Below, one piece after another: positions 42,264 to 51,194 of a DNA stretch of 64,000 bases. The DNA comes from Pedobacter sp. HDW13. Its GTDB lineage: Bacteria > Bacteroidota > Bacteroidia > Sphingobacteriales > Sphingobacteriaceae. The stretch covers positions 372,001-436,000 of the forward strand of contig NZ_CP049868.1 in assembly GCF_011303555.1 (NCBI RefSeq), given 5' to 3'. Below the pieces are notes generated by a model. It was not told the DNA's origin. It did no database searches and worked only from the letters and a program-made list of their open reading frames with translations. Within the stretch, counting starts at the first letter, position 1. Every line of letters begins with the position of its first letter. The translations under genes and the position numbers were made by a program.

Positions 42264-42683
42264 CTACCATCCAGATCTATCTTCCAAAAATTCGCCGCTT
42301 TTGAGCTGCACCAGCTGCCCGTTTACCAAAGATTTAGCCCGAATATTCCATTCATCTGCAACCTCCGTAACTTCTACCATACTACCAAAAGGAAAATCAT
42401 CACCCTTGTTGTCAACAGTAATTTTTACCTTTTCCCCTACTTTGGGCTCTTTAAAGAACAACTGGTTACCAACAATGCTTAACCCATTAATTTTTTCAAG
42501 ATCAGATATAAGGTATTTTCGGTAAGGCGACTGCGAATTTTGCGAAACCAGCACAAATGACTGCATTTCCTTTTCGTACTGAACCTGCATTTTATAAAAA
42601 AACTTTCCCCTGATTTTATCTCCAAGATAAATTTTATCACCTTGTGCCGTACGATAGCCTGTATAAAAAGATTCTATATCCAT
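42264..42683 (-). CDS. Hypothetical protein
   Basis: 139 residues, no recognised family. Almost all beta: GDKIYLGDKIRGKFFYKMQVQY, FVLVSQNSQSPYRKYLI and then a small SH3-like stretch VGEKVKITVDNKGDDFPFG..VEVTEVADEW..KSLVNGQLVQLKSG. Short beta barrels of this kind often bind nucleic acids or proteins. It is cytoplasmic, without signal or TM helix, and divergent from smc; a link to chromosome segregation is only a guess by position. Confidence 0.5.
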   Translation of the reverse strand: MDIESFYTGYRTAQGDKIYLGDKIRGKFFYKMQVQYEKEMQSFVLVSQNSQSPYRKYLISDLEKINGLSIVGNQLFFKEPKVGEKVKITVDNKGDDFPFGSMVEVTEVADEWNIRAKSLVNGQLVQLKSGEFLEDRSGW

Positions 42684-42784
42684 AAATTGATTCCAACATC
42701 AAATATGGCTTATTTTTTTAAATTGTTAACCCGAAAGCCCAAAATTATCCTTAATATTGGGGTCGGTTTTTCCCGAATACAACC

Positions 42785-45700
42785 ATGCAGCTTACTAAGT
42801 TAGAAATCAAAGGTTTTAAGAGCTTTGGCGATAAAGTAACCATCAACTTTAATGAGGGTGTTACGGCTATTGTGGGACCTAATGGTTGCGGAAAATCGAA
42901 CGTAATTGATGCCATGCGCTGGGTTTTGGGCGAACAAAGTACCAAAGCACTCCGCTCGGAGAAAATGGAGAACATTATTTTCAATGGTACCAAAAACCGG
43001 AAACAGGCCCAGCTTGCCGAAGTTTCGCTCAGTTTCGATAACACCAAAAATATTCTGCCTACAGCCTATTCGCAGGTTACCGTAACCCGTAAACTGTATC
43101 GGAACGGCGATAGTGAATACCGTTTAAACGATGTGCAATGCCGGTTAAAAGATATTACCGACCTTTTTCTGGATACAGGAATTGGCTCGGACAGTTACTC
43201 GATTATTGAGCTTAAAATGGTGGATGAAATTATCACCAACAAAGAGCACAGCCGCAGGTCGCTGTTCGAGGAAGCATCGGGTATTTCAAAATACAAGTTA
43301 CGCAAAAGACAGACCTTCAATAAGTTAAAAGATACTGAAACCGATTTAGAACGGGTAGAAGATTTACTTTTCGAAATTGAAAAGAACCTGAAAACACTCG
43401 AAAATCAGGCACGTAAAGCAGAACGTTATTATAAGCTAAAAGAACAATACCGCGAGTTGAGTGTACAGCTGGCCACCCACCGTATTGCCTTTTTTCGTAC
43501 CGATTTAGCTGCACTCGAAACCCAGGAGCAGCAGCAACTACTAAACCGAACCGAGCTAAGCACCAAAATCGATACCGGCGAGGCTGATTTACAAAAACTT
43601 AAAGTTGGTAGCATCAGTCAGGAGAAAAACCTTTCGGTACAACAAAAAGCCACCAATGAGTTTGTTTCTAAAATACGCGCTTACGAGAGCGAGAAAAAAG
43701 TAAAAAATGAGCAGATGCGTTTTTTACAGGAAAAAGAAACACGTTTATCGGGCGAACTAGAAAAAGATAAAAACCAGGTTAACCACATTAAATACAACAT
43801 TAAGCGCCTAAATGAGGAAATTTTAACCGAAACCGAAGTTTTTAACAAGCTGGAATCGGACTTAAAGATCTTGAAATCTACTTTGGATACACTCCGTGAG
43901 CAACAGCAAACCGAGAAAAACCGGATCGATAATCTCTTAAAATCGCTTAATGAACTGCAAAGTACTATCTATCAATCGCAAAAGGAAATAGATATCTTTA
44001 ACATCCAGAAAGATGCATTGGTGCAGGAAACCAACCGAAATGTTGATGATACCGAGACCAAAACCCTGGAATTAAAAGCTTTCGACCATGCTTTGGCTGA
44101 ACTTGATATACAGGTGAGAGAGAAACAGGCTAACATTAAAAACCTAACCGAAGCAGAAGAAGTATTGAAGGAACAGCTTGTTACTTCAGAAACAAACCTG
44201 AGTTCAAATAAAGAAAAACTTACTGCAGAAAACCGGAAAAAAGACGCCAAACAGAACGAGTACAACCTCACTAAATCGCTGGTTGATAGCCTGGAAGGTT
44301 TCCCAGAATCGATCCGCTTTTTAAAGAAAAATACATCTTTTGCCAAAACGGCTCTCCTTTTATCGGATATTTTATTCTGTAACGAAGATTACCGCATTGC
44401 GATAGAAAACTACCTCGAACCGGTAATGAACCATTATGTGGTTGATAAGTATGCAGATGCCGTTCAGGCCATTAACCTGCTTACAGATGCTAGCCGTGGC
44501 CGTGCCAATTTCTTTATTTTAGAAAACATACCCGATAAAAACCCTAACCTGGCCGAACATGAAGGTTTAGTATCGGCTTTATCGGTTACCGAAGTAGATA
44601 AAAAATACCAGCACCTTTGCACTTTGCTGTTGCAAAATGTTTATATCGCTGTTAACGAACAAGAAAACCGTTTTAAAACAACACCCGGCGACACCTTAAC
44701 TGTACTGGCCAAAAACGGAAAATATGCGCAAACCAAATTTACGCTGGCAGGTGGCTCGGTGGGCCTATTTGAAGGTAAAAGGATTGGCCGGGCCAAGAAT
44801 TTAGAAAATTTAGCCAAAGAAATTAAAGCATCAGAATCGCTGATTAACAAATATAACGAAGCAATTAAGGTAGAAACCGATCAGATTTTCAATTTAAAAG
44901 AAGCTTCAAAAATCAACCAAATCAATGCTTTGCAGCAGGAAATGAACCGTTTAAATAACGAACATATTTCTGTGCAAACACGCCGAGATCAATACCAGGA
45001 GTTTATTACTACCAGCGAAAACCGTAAAACAGATATCGCACAGAAAATTGTATCGATAGAAAAATCGCTTTCAGAAAAACTGCCGGCATTAGTAGAACTA
45101 CAGAAAAAGCAACAGCAGGACCACATTAACCTACAGGAGCAGCAACTTAACTATCAGGAGATTGCTGATCTGGTAAACGATAACGCAGGTAAATACAACC
45201 AGGATAACATCCGTTTTCACCAGCAACAAAATAAGTTATCGGGTTTAGAAAAAGACCTCGATTATCGCTTTGTACAGGAAGAAGCGCTAAACAAACGTAT
45301 TGCCCAAAACGATAAAGAACTGCAGGAAGCGCTTACCCAAATTACAGCTACGCTACAACACACCGACCTGAACGACGATACCCTTTTAGAGATGTATCAG
45401 CAGCGTGAAGAAATGGAAAAGGGTCTTGCCGAAGCTGAAAAAGAGTATTTCGAAATCAAAGGCAGTATAAACGAAGTTGAGAACAATTTAATCAACATCC
45501 GCAAAAACCGCGAAGAAACCGATTTTCTCTTAACCGAAATCAAGGATAAAAAGAATGCGTTAAAAATCGACCTGAATGCTTTAAAAGAGCGTTTGGCAGT
45601 AGAGTTTAACATCGATATTAACGATCTTTTAGAGACTGAAACAGCTATTGAAGCGCTTGAAAGTGAATTTGAAATCCGCCAGAAGGTAGAAAAAATGAAA

Positions 45701-46324
45701 CGCCAGCTGGATGAATTTGGTGCCATTAACTCAATGGCCATGGAGGCCTTCAAAGAAATGGAAGAACGTTATACTTTTATCCAAACCCAGAAAAAAGACC
45801 TCAATGCTGCCAAAACCGATCTTTTACAAACCATAAAAGAGATCGATGATACAGCAAAAGATAAATTTATGCAGGCCTTTACGCAAGCCCGCGAGCATTT
45901 CATTGTGGTTTTCCGCTCTTTGTTTAACGATGAAGACAGCTGCGACCTGATTTTGTCAGATATTCATAACCCACTGGAAGCAGATATTGATATTGTAGCC
46001 CGTCCAAAAGGCAAAAGACCGCTATCTATCAACCAGTTATCGGGTGGCGAAAAAACCTTAACCGCAACAGCCTTATTGTTTTCGCTTTACCTGTTAAAGC
46101 CTGCCCCATTCTGTATTTTCGACGAGGTTGATGCCCCGTTGGATGATACTAACATCGATAAATTCAACAATATTATCCGCAAATTCTCTGATCAATCGCA
46201 GTTTATCATTGTATCTCATAATAAACGTACCATTGCCAGTACCGATATTATTTATGGCGTTACCATGGTCGAACAAGGCGTTTCGAGGGTTGTAGCAGTC
46301 GATTTGAGGGAAGTTGCAGCTTAG
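42785..46324 (+). CDS. smc: Chromosome segregation protein SMC
   Basis: 1179 residues, the expected SMC size. N-terminal head: VGPNGCGKSNV (Walker A, residues 31-41). Long coiled coil arms (about 170-500 and 670-1010) flank the hinge (about 510-660), which has FAKTALLLSDILFC and GGSVGLFEGKRIGR with conserved glycines. C-terminal head: LSGGEKTLTATALLF (signature) and FCIFDEVDAPLDDTN (Walker B and D loop). SMC loads with ScpA/ScpB near origins, extrudes DNA loops and helps sister chromosomes separate. It is monocistronic. No ScpA/ScpB gene lies in the window. Confidence 0.97.
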   Translation: MQLTKLEIKGFKSFGDKVTINFNEGVTAIVGPNGCGKSNVIDAMRWVLGEQSTKALRSEKMENIIFNGTKNRKQAQLAEVSLSFDNTKNILPTAYSQVTVTRKLYRNGDSEYRLNDVQCRLKDITDLFLDTGIGSDSYSIIELKMVDEIITNKEHSRRSLFEEASGISKYKLRKRQTFNKLKDTETDLERVEDLLFEIEKNLKTLENQARKAERYYKLKEQYRELSVQLATHRIAFFRTDLAALETQEQQQLLNRTELSTKIDTGEADLQKLKVGSISQEKNLSVQQKATNEFVSKIRAYESEKKVKNEQMRFLQEKETRLSGELEKDKNQVNHIKYNIKRLNEEILTETEVFNKLESDLKILKSTLDTLREQQQTEKNRIDNLLKSLNELQSTIYQSQKEIDIFNIQKDALVQETNRNVDDTETKTLELKAFDHALAELDIQVREKQANIKNLTEAEEVLKEQLVTSETNLSSNKEKLTAENRKKDAKQNEYNLTKSLVDSLEGFPESIRFLKKNTSFAKTALLLSDILFCNEDYRIAIENYLEPVMNHYVVDKYADAVQAINLLTDASRGRANFFILENIPDKNPNLAEHEGLVSALSVTEVDKKYQHLCTLLLQNVYIAVNEQENRFKTTPGDTLTVLAKNGKYAQTKFTLAGGSVGLFEGKRIGRAKNLENLAKEIKASESLINKYNEAIKVETDQIFNLKEASKINQINALQQEMNRLNNEHISVQTRRDQYQEFITTSENRKTDIAQKIVSIEKSLSEKLPALVELQKKQQQDHINLQEQQLNYQEIADLVNDNAGKYNQDNIRFHQQQNKLSGLEKDLDYRFVQEEALNKRIAQNDKELQEALTQITATLQHTDLNDDTLLEMYQQREEMEKGLAEAEKEYFEIKGSINEVENNLINIRKNREETDFLLTEIKDKKNALKIDLNALKERLAVEFNIDINDLLETETAIEALESEFEIRQKVEKMKRQLDEFGAINSMAMEAFKEMEERYTFIQTQKKDLNAAKTDLLQTIKEIDDTAKDKFMQAFTQAREHFIVVFRSLFNDEDSCDLILSDIHNPLEADIDIVARPKGKRPLSINQLSGGEKTLTATALLFSLYLLKPAPFCIFDEVDAPLDDTNIDKFNNIIRKFSDQSQFIIVSHNKRTIASTDIIYGVTMVEQGVSRVVAVDLREVAA

Positions 46325-46629
46325 CCTCAACTTTTCGTCATTGCAAGAAGGCTTTTTTGCCGACAACCTGCCCTGATTTTCGGGAAAGCAATCTTTTTAG
46401 CATTTTTCCATTTTGAAAATGAAAAAGACAGCCTTTGGCAGCCTTCAGTCCTACTGTACACTATAGCCTCGCGAAAAGCTCGGCCTGCCTTTGCCATCAG
46501 GTTTATAAACGCAATACAGTGCTTTTAACAACGTTTTCCTTTCTATACGCCAATAATTAATATCTTTAGAAAAATTTAAACAATACGTCGTTGTGAGGCA
46601 AAAAGCAATGACAGCAACACTTATTATTC
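46325..46629. repeat. 305-bp intergenic region with repeat remnants
   Basis: No gene. CGTCATTGC near 46336 and GCAATGAC near 46605 are inverted relative to each other, with words such as AAGCAATCTTTTTAG between them. This looks like remains of the CGTCATTGC..GCAATGACG class of intergenic repeats. Confidence 0.45.
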
Positions 46630-47580
46630 ATGAAAATCCTCTATATTATTCCCTTAGCCATGATGCTAAGCTGCTGTTCATCAGTAAAGAACCAAAGTAC
46701 AGCCAGTAACGAAAAGCTCGATACCCAATTGTTAAAAGATGTTGAAGTGCTTTCATCGGATGCATATCAGGGCCGGAAAACAGGTACCAAAGGTGCAGAA
46801 ATGGCCAGGGCATATATTATAGCACGATTTCAGAAATTGGGCCTAAAATCTTATCCGCAACACGTAAATTACGCCCAGGAATTTACATTTAACAGCAGAA
46901 ACAGCACCAAAGTAAATGGCACTAACATTATTGGTTACATTCCCGGAAAAGGTAACAATGTTATTGTAGTTTCGGCACATTACGACCATTTGGGCGTGGT
47001 TAAAGATGAGGTTTTCAATGGTGCCGATGATAATGCATCGGGTACCGCCGGATTACTAAAAATTGCAGCCTACTATGCCAAAAACAAACCCAATAACACC
47101 ATCATTTTCGCAGCTTTTGATGCTGAAGAAATGGGTTTACAAGGCGCAAAAGCCTTTGTAGCCAATCCCCCTATTCCAATTAGTACCATTGCCATTAACC
47201 TGAATATGGATATGATTAGTCATAGTGATAAAGGCGAATTGTACGTATGTGGTACTTTTAAATATCCCGATCTAAAGCAATATATCGATACCACCCGAAC
47301 CAATATCAAAGTGAGCCTAGGACACGATAACCCTAAACAAGGCCACGACGATTGGACTAACCAGAGCGATCAAGGTGCATTTAATGCTAAAAATATCCCC
47401 TTTCTGTATTTTGGTGTAGAAGACCATAAAGATTACCACAAAGCTACTGACGAGTATAGCACCATTACACCTGCATTTTTTAGTAAAGCAGCTGGTGTAG
47501 TTTTGGATGTAGTAAAACGTATTGATGCGCAAACCGGATTACAACAACTGTTAAAGGATAAAATAATCATGAAAAATTAA
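46630..47580 (+). CDS. M28 family zinc aminopeptidase, lipoprotein
   Basis: 316 residues. Lipobox MLSC (Cys 15 or 16). The M28 zinc site is complete: SAHYDHLG (His, metal 1), GADDNASGTAG (bridging Asp), FDAEEMGLQG (catalytic Glu and metal Glu), NMDMISHS (Asp) and DHKDYHKATDE (His, metal 2). No PA insert is seen. These enzymes release N-terminal residues from peptides. Being a lipoprotein, it sits in the periplasm or on the outer-membrane face. It is followed by a 63-residue membrane protein, perhaps in the same transcript. Confidence 0.9.
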   Translation: MKILYIIPLAMMLSCCSSVKNQSTASNEKLDTQLLKDVEVLSSDAYQGRKTGTKGAEMARAYIIARFQKLGLKSYPQHVNYAQEFTFNSRNSTKVNGTNIIGYIPGKGNNVIVVSAHYDHLGVVKDEVFNGADDNASGTAGLLKIAAYYAKNKPNNTIIFAAFDAEEMGLQGAKAFVANPPIPISTIAINLNMDMISHSDKGELYVCGTFKYPDLKQYIDTTRTNIKVSLGHDNPKQGHDDWTNQSDQGAFNAKNIPFLYFGVEDHKDYHKATDEYSTITPAFFSKAAGVVLDVVKRIDAQTGLQQLLKDKIIMKN

Positions 47581-47617
47581 CTTTACTGTTAATCATTCTG
47601 CAAGCATTCAATCACCT

Positions 47618-47809
47618 ATGAAAACTAAAAAGCCCATAATAGTCGCAATTACAGCAGTGTTTTTTCCAATAATTATCTTTATATCTTATCAAATAGTTAA
47701 GAATATGAATGCTGATAATTTTTATTTATCCCTACTTGGTATTGCATGCACTTTAGGTGCTTTTATATTAACGATTTTTAGCTTTATACCAAAAGCCAAA
47801 AAGTTATAG
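47618..47809 (+). CDS. Small two-TM protein
   Basis: 63 residues, mostly hydrophobic: TM1 about 7-27 (IIVAITAVFFPIIIFISYQIV), a short polar loop KNMNADN, TM2 about 35-56, and a basic end (KAKKL). No family recognised. It lies 37 nt after the M28 gene and before a good terminator, so it probably shares that transcript. Confidence 0.5.
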   Translation: MKTKKPIIVAITAVFFPIIIFISYQIVKNMNADNFYLSLLGIACTLGAFILTIFSFIPKAKKL

Positions 47810-47832
47810 TGATTGCATACAAACGAAATACA

Positions 47833-47860
47833 AACCTGCCCCTAAAAGGCAGGTTTTTTT
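47833..47860 (+). terminator. Rho-independent terminator
   Basis: ACCTGCC (47834-47840) pairs with GGCAGGT (47848-47854) over CCTAAAA, followed by TTTTTT. It closes the M28 unit. Confidence 0.85.
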
Positions 47861-47919
47861 ATGGCTTACTATTTTGAGTTAAAAATTATTAAACTGATAA
47901 TCAACACATTAAAACAAAT

Positions 47920-47986
47920 ACTATAAAAATAGTTTGCAAACTAGTTTTATAGTATTAACTTCATTCAACCGAACTATAAAAATAGT
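47920..47986. promoter_or_regulatory. Three BlaI-type operators
   Basis: Three 14-bp dyads: ACTATAAAAATAGT (47920-47933), ACTAGTTTTATAGT (47940-47953) and ACTATAAAAATAGT (47973-47986). Outer arms ACTA/TAGT are shared by all. The third ends 4 bp before the BlaI ATG at 47991. Dyads of this size with TA-rich cores suit BlaI/MecI dimers, so the operon is probably repressed by its own first product. The copies start 20 and 33 bp apart (two and about three helical turns). Confidence 0.85.
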
Positions 47987-47990
47987 TGCT

Positions 47991-48362
47991 ATGATAAAAG
48001 AACTCACAAAAGCAGAAGAACAGATTATGCTCATCCTTTGGGAAATGGGCGAAGCCCTGGTAAAAGATGTAATCGAAAAGATGAACGAACCGAAACCCGC
48101 TTACAATACAGTTTCAACAGTGATCAGGGTTTTAGAAACCAAAGGTTTTGTAGATCATAAAGCGATTGGCAATACCTACATCTACTTCCCTATTATAAAA
48201 GAAACTGATTATAAACGGTTTGCACTAAATAAAGTGATGAATAATTACTTCGAAAACTCTTACGAAAGCCTGGTTTCATTTCTGGTTAAAGAAAAGAGTA
48301 TGAGCACCGAAGAACTTGATGAAATTATCCAATTGGCAGAAAAACTTAAAAATAACAAGTGA
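47991..48362 (+). CDS. BlaI/MecI/CopY-family repressor
   Basis: 123 residues from the ATG at 47991 (MIKELTKAEEQIM), the family start; the longer frame overlaps the operators. The winged helix is KAEEQIMLILWEMGEALVKDV and YNTVSTVIRVLETKGFVDHKAIG (the recognition helix NTVSTVIRVL is nearly invariant in BlaI). A C-terminal dimer helix follows (ESLVSFLVKEKSMSTEELDEI). It represses its own operon; the BlaR1-like partner is expected to remove it by proteolysis on sensing a signal. It overlaps the partner gene by 1 nt (TGATG). Confidence 0.93.
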   Translation: MIKELTKAEEQIMLILWEMGEALVKDVIEKMNEPKPAYNTVSTVIRVLETKGFVDHKAIGNTYIYFPIIKETDYKRFALNKVMNNYFENSYESLVSFLVKEKSMSTEELDEIIQLAEKLKNNK

Positions 48363-50533
48363 TGAGCTGGCTATATTATTTACTCGAAGCCAATCTGTAC
48401 TTCGTAATATTTTATGGGTTTTACAGATTGTTCCTATACCATGATACTTTTTATGGTTTAAATAGAAGTTATTTAATTTTTGGCTCAATCCTGGCTTTCC
48501 TTCTTCCATTTTTTCAGCTGGGTTTCTTAAAAGCACCTGTAATCGAACAAATTACGGCAGCATCCACTACGGAAACGGTTGTTAGCCAGGTGGTAATGAC
48601 AGAAAACATGCCACTCGAAACCTATCAGCCAAGTATCTTCACTATCGATAACGCGATTATCGCAATTTATAGTCTGGTAACCATTGCATTTCTGTTTAAA
48701 ATGCTCTTCAACTTATCCAAAATTATCAGCATGCGCAAATTACCATCTGTTAAATTGGATAATGGAGTCAAACTAATTGATTTAAAGGATTCTAAAATAG
48801 CTTTTTCATTCTTCAACCTCCTCTTTTTAGATCCGCAATTGGCAGAAAAAAACACCATACTCAAACACGAGCTGGTCCACATTAAACAAAAACATAGTCT
48901 GGATGTGCTGTTATTTGAAATCATCCAAATTATCAATTGGTTTAACCCAATCGTTTATCTCGTTAAAAAAGACATTAAGTTAATTCACGAGTATCTGGCC
49001 GATGAAGAAACCACTAAGTGCGATGTAGAAAAATATCATTATGCGATGTTTTTGATCCAAAATTCAACTGGTATCCAAAACCTAACCTTAACTAACCAAA
49101 TATTCAATTCATCAATATTAAAAAAGAGAATTAGCATGCTAAATCAAAAGAAATCGGCACGTTGGGCAAGGCTCAAACTGCTAGTTGTACTGCCCATTAC
49201 TGCAGGAATATTATGCATTTCTACGATGGCTTTTACCAAAGATTATGGATTTGTGGACTTGCTACCTGAGAAAGCAAGTGTACAATTGCCACCTCAACAA
49301 GAAAAGCCTAACATTGGAGTAAAACGTATTCCGCCCCCGCCCGCCATTAGTAAAACGTATTTTCCACCTTATAAAAGAGATGGTAAAAACAATTATGTTT
49401 CTTTAGAAAAAAGGCTCATAGTTATTAATGGAAAGGAAATTGCAGATAAAAACAAATTTTATGGTGCTGCAGACGCTACTGAGATCAATTTTTTAAAGAC
49501 AGCAGAGGCAACTGAAAAATATGGCAAAACTAAAGGACAATTTGGTGCAATAGAGATTATAGGAAAAAATATAGTTTTCACTTTACAACCTCCCATCTTA
49601 AAAAAAGATCGAATTAAGTTCCCTCCACCTATAGCAGTACCAGATAATCAAACTTTTTTCTATCCAAAAAATGAGTACAGCATAAAAAACCAAAAAGCGG
49701 CTATAATAGATCAAAGATATATCGTAATTAACGGAAAGCCAGTAACAGACAATAGCACTTTTTACGGTGTTATCAATACGAATTCGATAAAATACCTCAA
49801 TCAATCAGCTGCAACAAAGAAATATGGGCAAGAAAAGGGCAAAAATGGAGCAGTAGAAATTACAGGAGAAAATATAAAATACTTAACTAAGGTTTCGCCA
49901 CCTCCACTTCCGCTTGAAAAAGATAAAACCGAAAATAGAAAAATAAAGGCGCTAACCACAAAAGGTGATAAAGATGCATTAGAAACCAAAACCGTACAAG
50001 GCTATCTTATTGAAAACAACGAAAAGAAAAAACTACAGGAAGTAACTGTAAAAGCTTACAAAGATGCTTTAGCAAGCAGAACAGTTCAGGGCTACCCAAT
50101 CCAAACCAAAGAAGTAGCGACAAGTATCAAAGCGACTCCACAGTTCAATAAAAACTTAAAGGAGGTTTATATTAAAGCTTACGATAAAGCATCGGAAGTG
50201 AAATCGGATAGCGAAGTAAAAGAAATTAAAACAAAAGAGAATAATTTAACCACCACAGGGCAACAAAATAAGGCAATAGCTGTAGAGACAATATATCAGG
50301 ATAATTTGGACAAAAGTAAGAATGAAAAGCTATTGGTTAATATACCAGAAGGCGCGACTGCAGAGCTAACCGTTTTAAACACATCATTGAATAAAGCCAT
50401 ATTTAGAACCTCAGATTACCAAAATAACTGGAATGCCAAAGATGTTCCCAGTGGAAATTACTCATATACTTTCCTCTTCAGAAAGGAAGGAAAGTTAGTT
50501 GGAGGTAAAAATGGCTATGTTAGAATAAAATAA
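48362..50533 (+). CDS. BlaR1-like M56 metallopeptidase with TonB-plug-like repeats
   Basis: 723 residues from the ATG overlapping the BlaI stop; a GTG 3 nt upstream is possible. Four TM helices (about 5-23, 35-53, 97-118 and 278-295) enclose the cytoplasmic M56 peptidase HELVH (169-173) with LIHEYLADEE further on. The periplasmic part has no penicillin-binding domain. Instead it has two near-copies of a 60-residue unit: VINGKEIADKNKFYG..AEATEKYGKTKGQFGAIEI and VINGKPVTDNSTFYG..AATKKYGQEKGKNGAVEI, then two TVQGY(L/P)I copies. These resemble TonB-receptor plug pieces. Its ligand is therefore unlikely to be a beta-lactam. Confidence 0.85.
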   Translation: MSWLYYLLEANLYFVIFYGFYRLFLYHDTFYGLNRSYLIFGSILAFLLPFFQLGFLKAPVIEQITAASTTETVVSQVVMTENMPLETYQPSIFTIDNAIIAIYSLVTIAFLFKMLFNLSKIISMRKLPSVKLDNGVKLIDLKDSKIAFSFFNLLFLDPQLAEKNTILKHELVHIKQKHSLDVLLFEIIQIINWFNPIVYLVKKDIKLIHEYLADEETTKCDVEKYHYAMFLIQNSTGIQNLTLTNQIFNSSILKKRISMLNQKKSARWARLKLLVVLPITAGILCISTMAFTKDYGFVDLLPEKASVQLPPQQEKPNIGVKRIPPPPAISKTYFPPYKRDGKNNYVSLEKRLIVINGKEIADKNKFYGAADATEINFLKTAEATEKYGKTKGQFGAIEIIGKNIVFTLQPPILKKDRIKFPPPIAVPDNQTFFYPKNEYSIKNQKAAIIDQRYIVINGKPVTDNSTFYGVINTNSIKYLNQSAATKKYGQEKGKNGAVEITGENIKYLTKVSPPPLPLEKDKTENRKIKALTTKGDKDALETKTVQGYLIENNEKKKLQEVTVKAYKDALASRTVQGYPIQTKEVATSIKATPQFNKNLKEVYIKAYDKASEVKSDSEVKEIKTKENNLTTTGQQNKAIAVETIYQDNLDKSKNEKLLVNIPEGATAELTVLNTSLNKAIFRTSDYQNNWNAKDVPSGNYSYTFLFRKEGKLVGGKNGYVRIK

Positions 50534-51169
50534 CTACTGCGATACGTAAACCACGTATTTCGTTTCAAAGAAATCTTCCTCAAAATAAGCTGAAAGCGGA
50601 TACAATTCTGCTTTCAGTTTCGATTCTTTAATCTCTTCAGCCAAATCGCCCCCTTTCAGGTACAAGATGCCGTTTGGAATTGCATTAACCGATTCTTTTT
50701 TAAACTTGCCTTGTATCCAGGGATAAAATTCGCCTAAACGGGTAACCGCCCTCGAAACCACGAAATTAAACTTTTCTTTCACCTGTTCGGCTCTTAAATG
50801 ATCGGCACACAGGTTTTCCAGGCCCAATGCTGCTGCTACTTCTTTAACTACCTTAATTTTTTTACCTATCGAATCGACCAGATAAAATTGGGTTTCAGGG
50901 AATAAAATAGCCAGGGGAATACCCGGGAAACCGCCTCCTGTACCTACGTCCAGTACCGATTCGCCAGCTTTAAAAGTGCAAATTTTGGCTATGCCCAATG
51001 AGTGGAGCACATGGCGCTCGTACAATTCTTCAATATCTTTTCGCGAAATTACATTGATCTGTGCATTCCAAAAACTATATAAATCAAACAATTGCGAAAA
51101 TTGCGCTAACTGTTTTGCTGTTAGATCAGGAAAATATTTTAAAATGATTTCTGGCTTTACATCAGACAT
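50534..51169 (-). CDS. rsmG: 16S rRNA (guanine-N7) methyltransferase RsmG
   Basis: 211 residues, the normal length. It has QINVISRKDIEELYERHVLHSL (family N-terminal motif), VLDVGTGGGFPGIPLAI (SAM-binding motif I), FYLVDSIGKKI, NFVVSRAVTRLGEF and LKGGDLAEEI. RsmG methylates N7 of G527 (E. coli numbering) in the 530 loop of 16S rRNA; loss gives low-level streptomycin resistance. The stop is adjacent to the convergent BlaR1-like gene stop, with no gap for a terminator. Confidence 0.96.
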   Translation of the reverse strand: MSDVKPEIILKYFPDLTAKQLAQFSQLFDLYSFWNAQINVISRKDIEELYERHVLHSLGIAKICTFKAGESVLDVGTGGGFPGIPLAILFPETQFYLVDSIGKKIKVVKEVAAALGLENLCADHLRAEQVKEKFNFVVSRAVTRLGEFYPWIQGKFKKESVNAIPNGILYLKGGDLAEEIKESKLKAELYPLSAYFEEDFFETKYVVYVSQ

Positions 51170-51194
51170 ATTGCAATTACTAAAGGATTATGAA

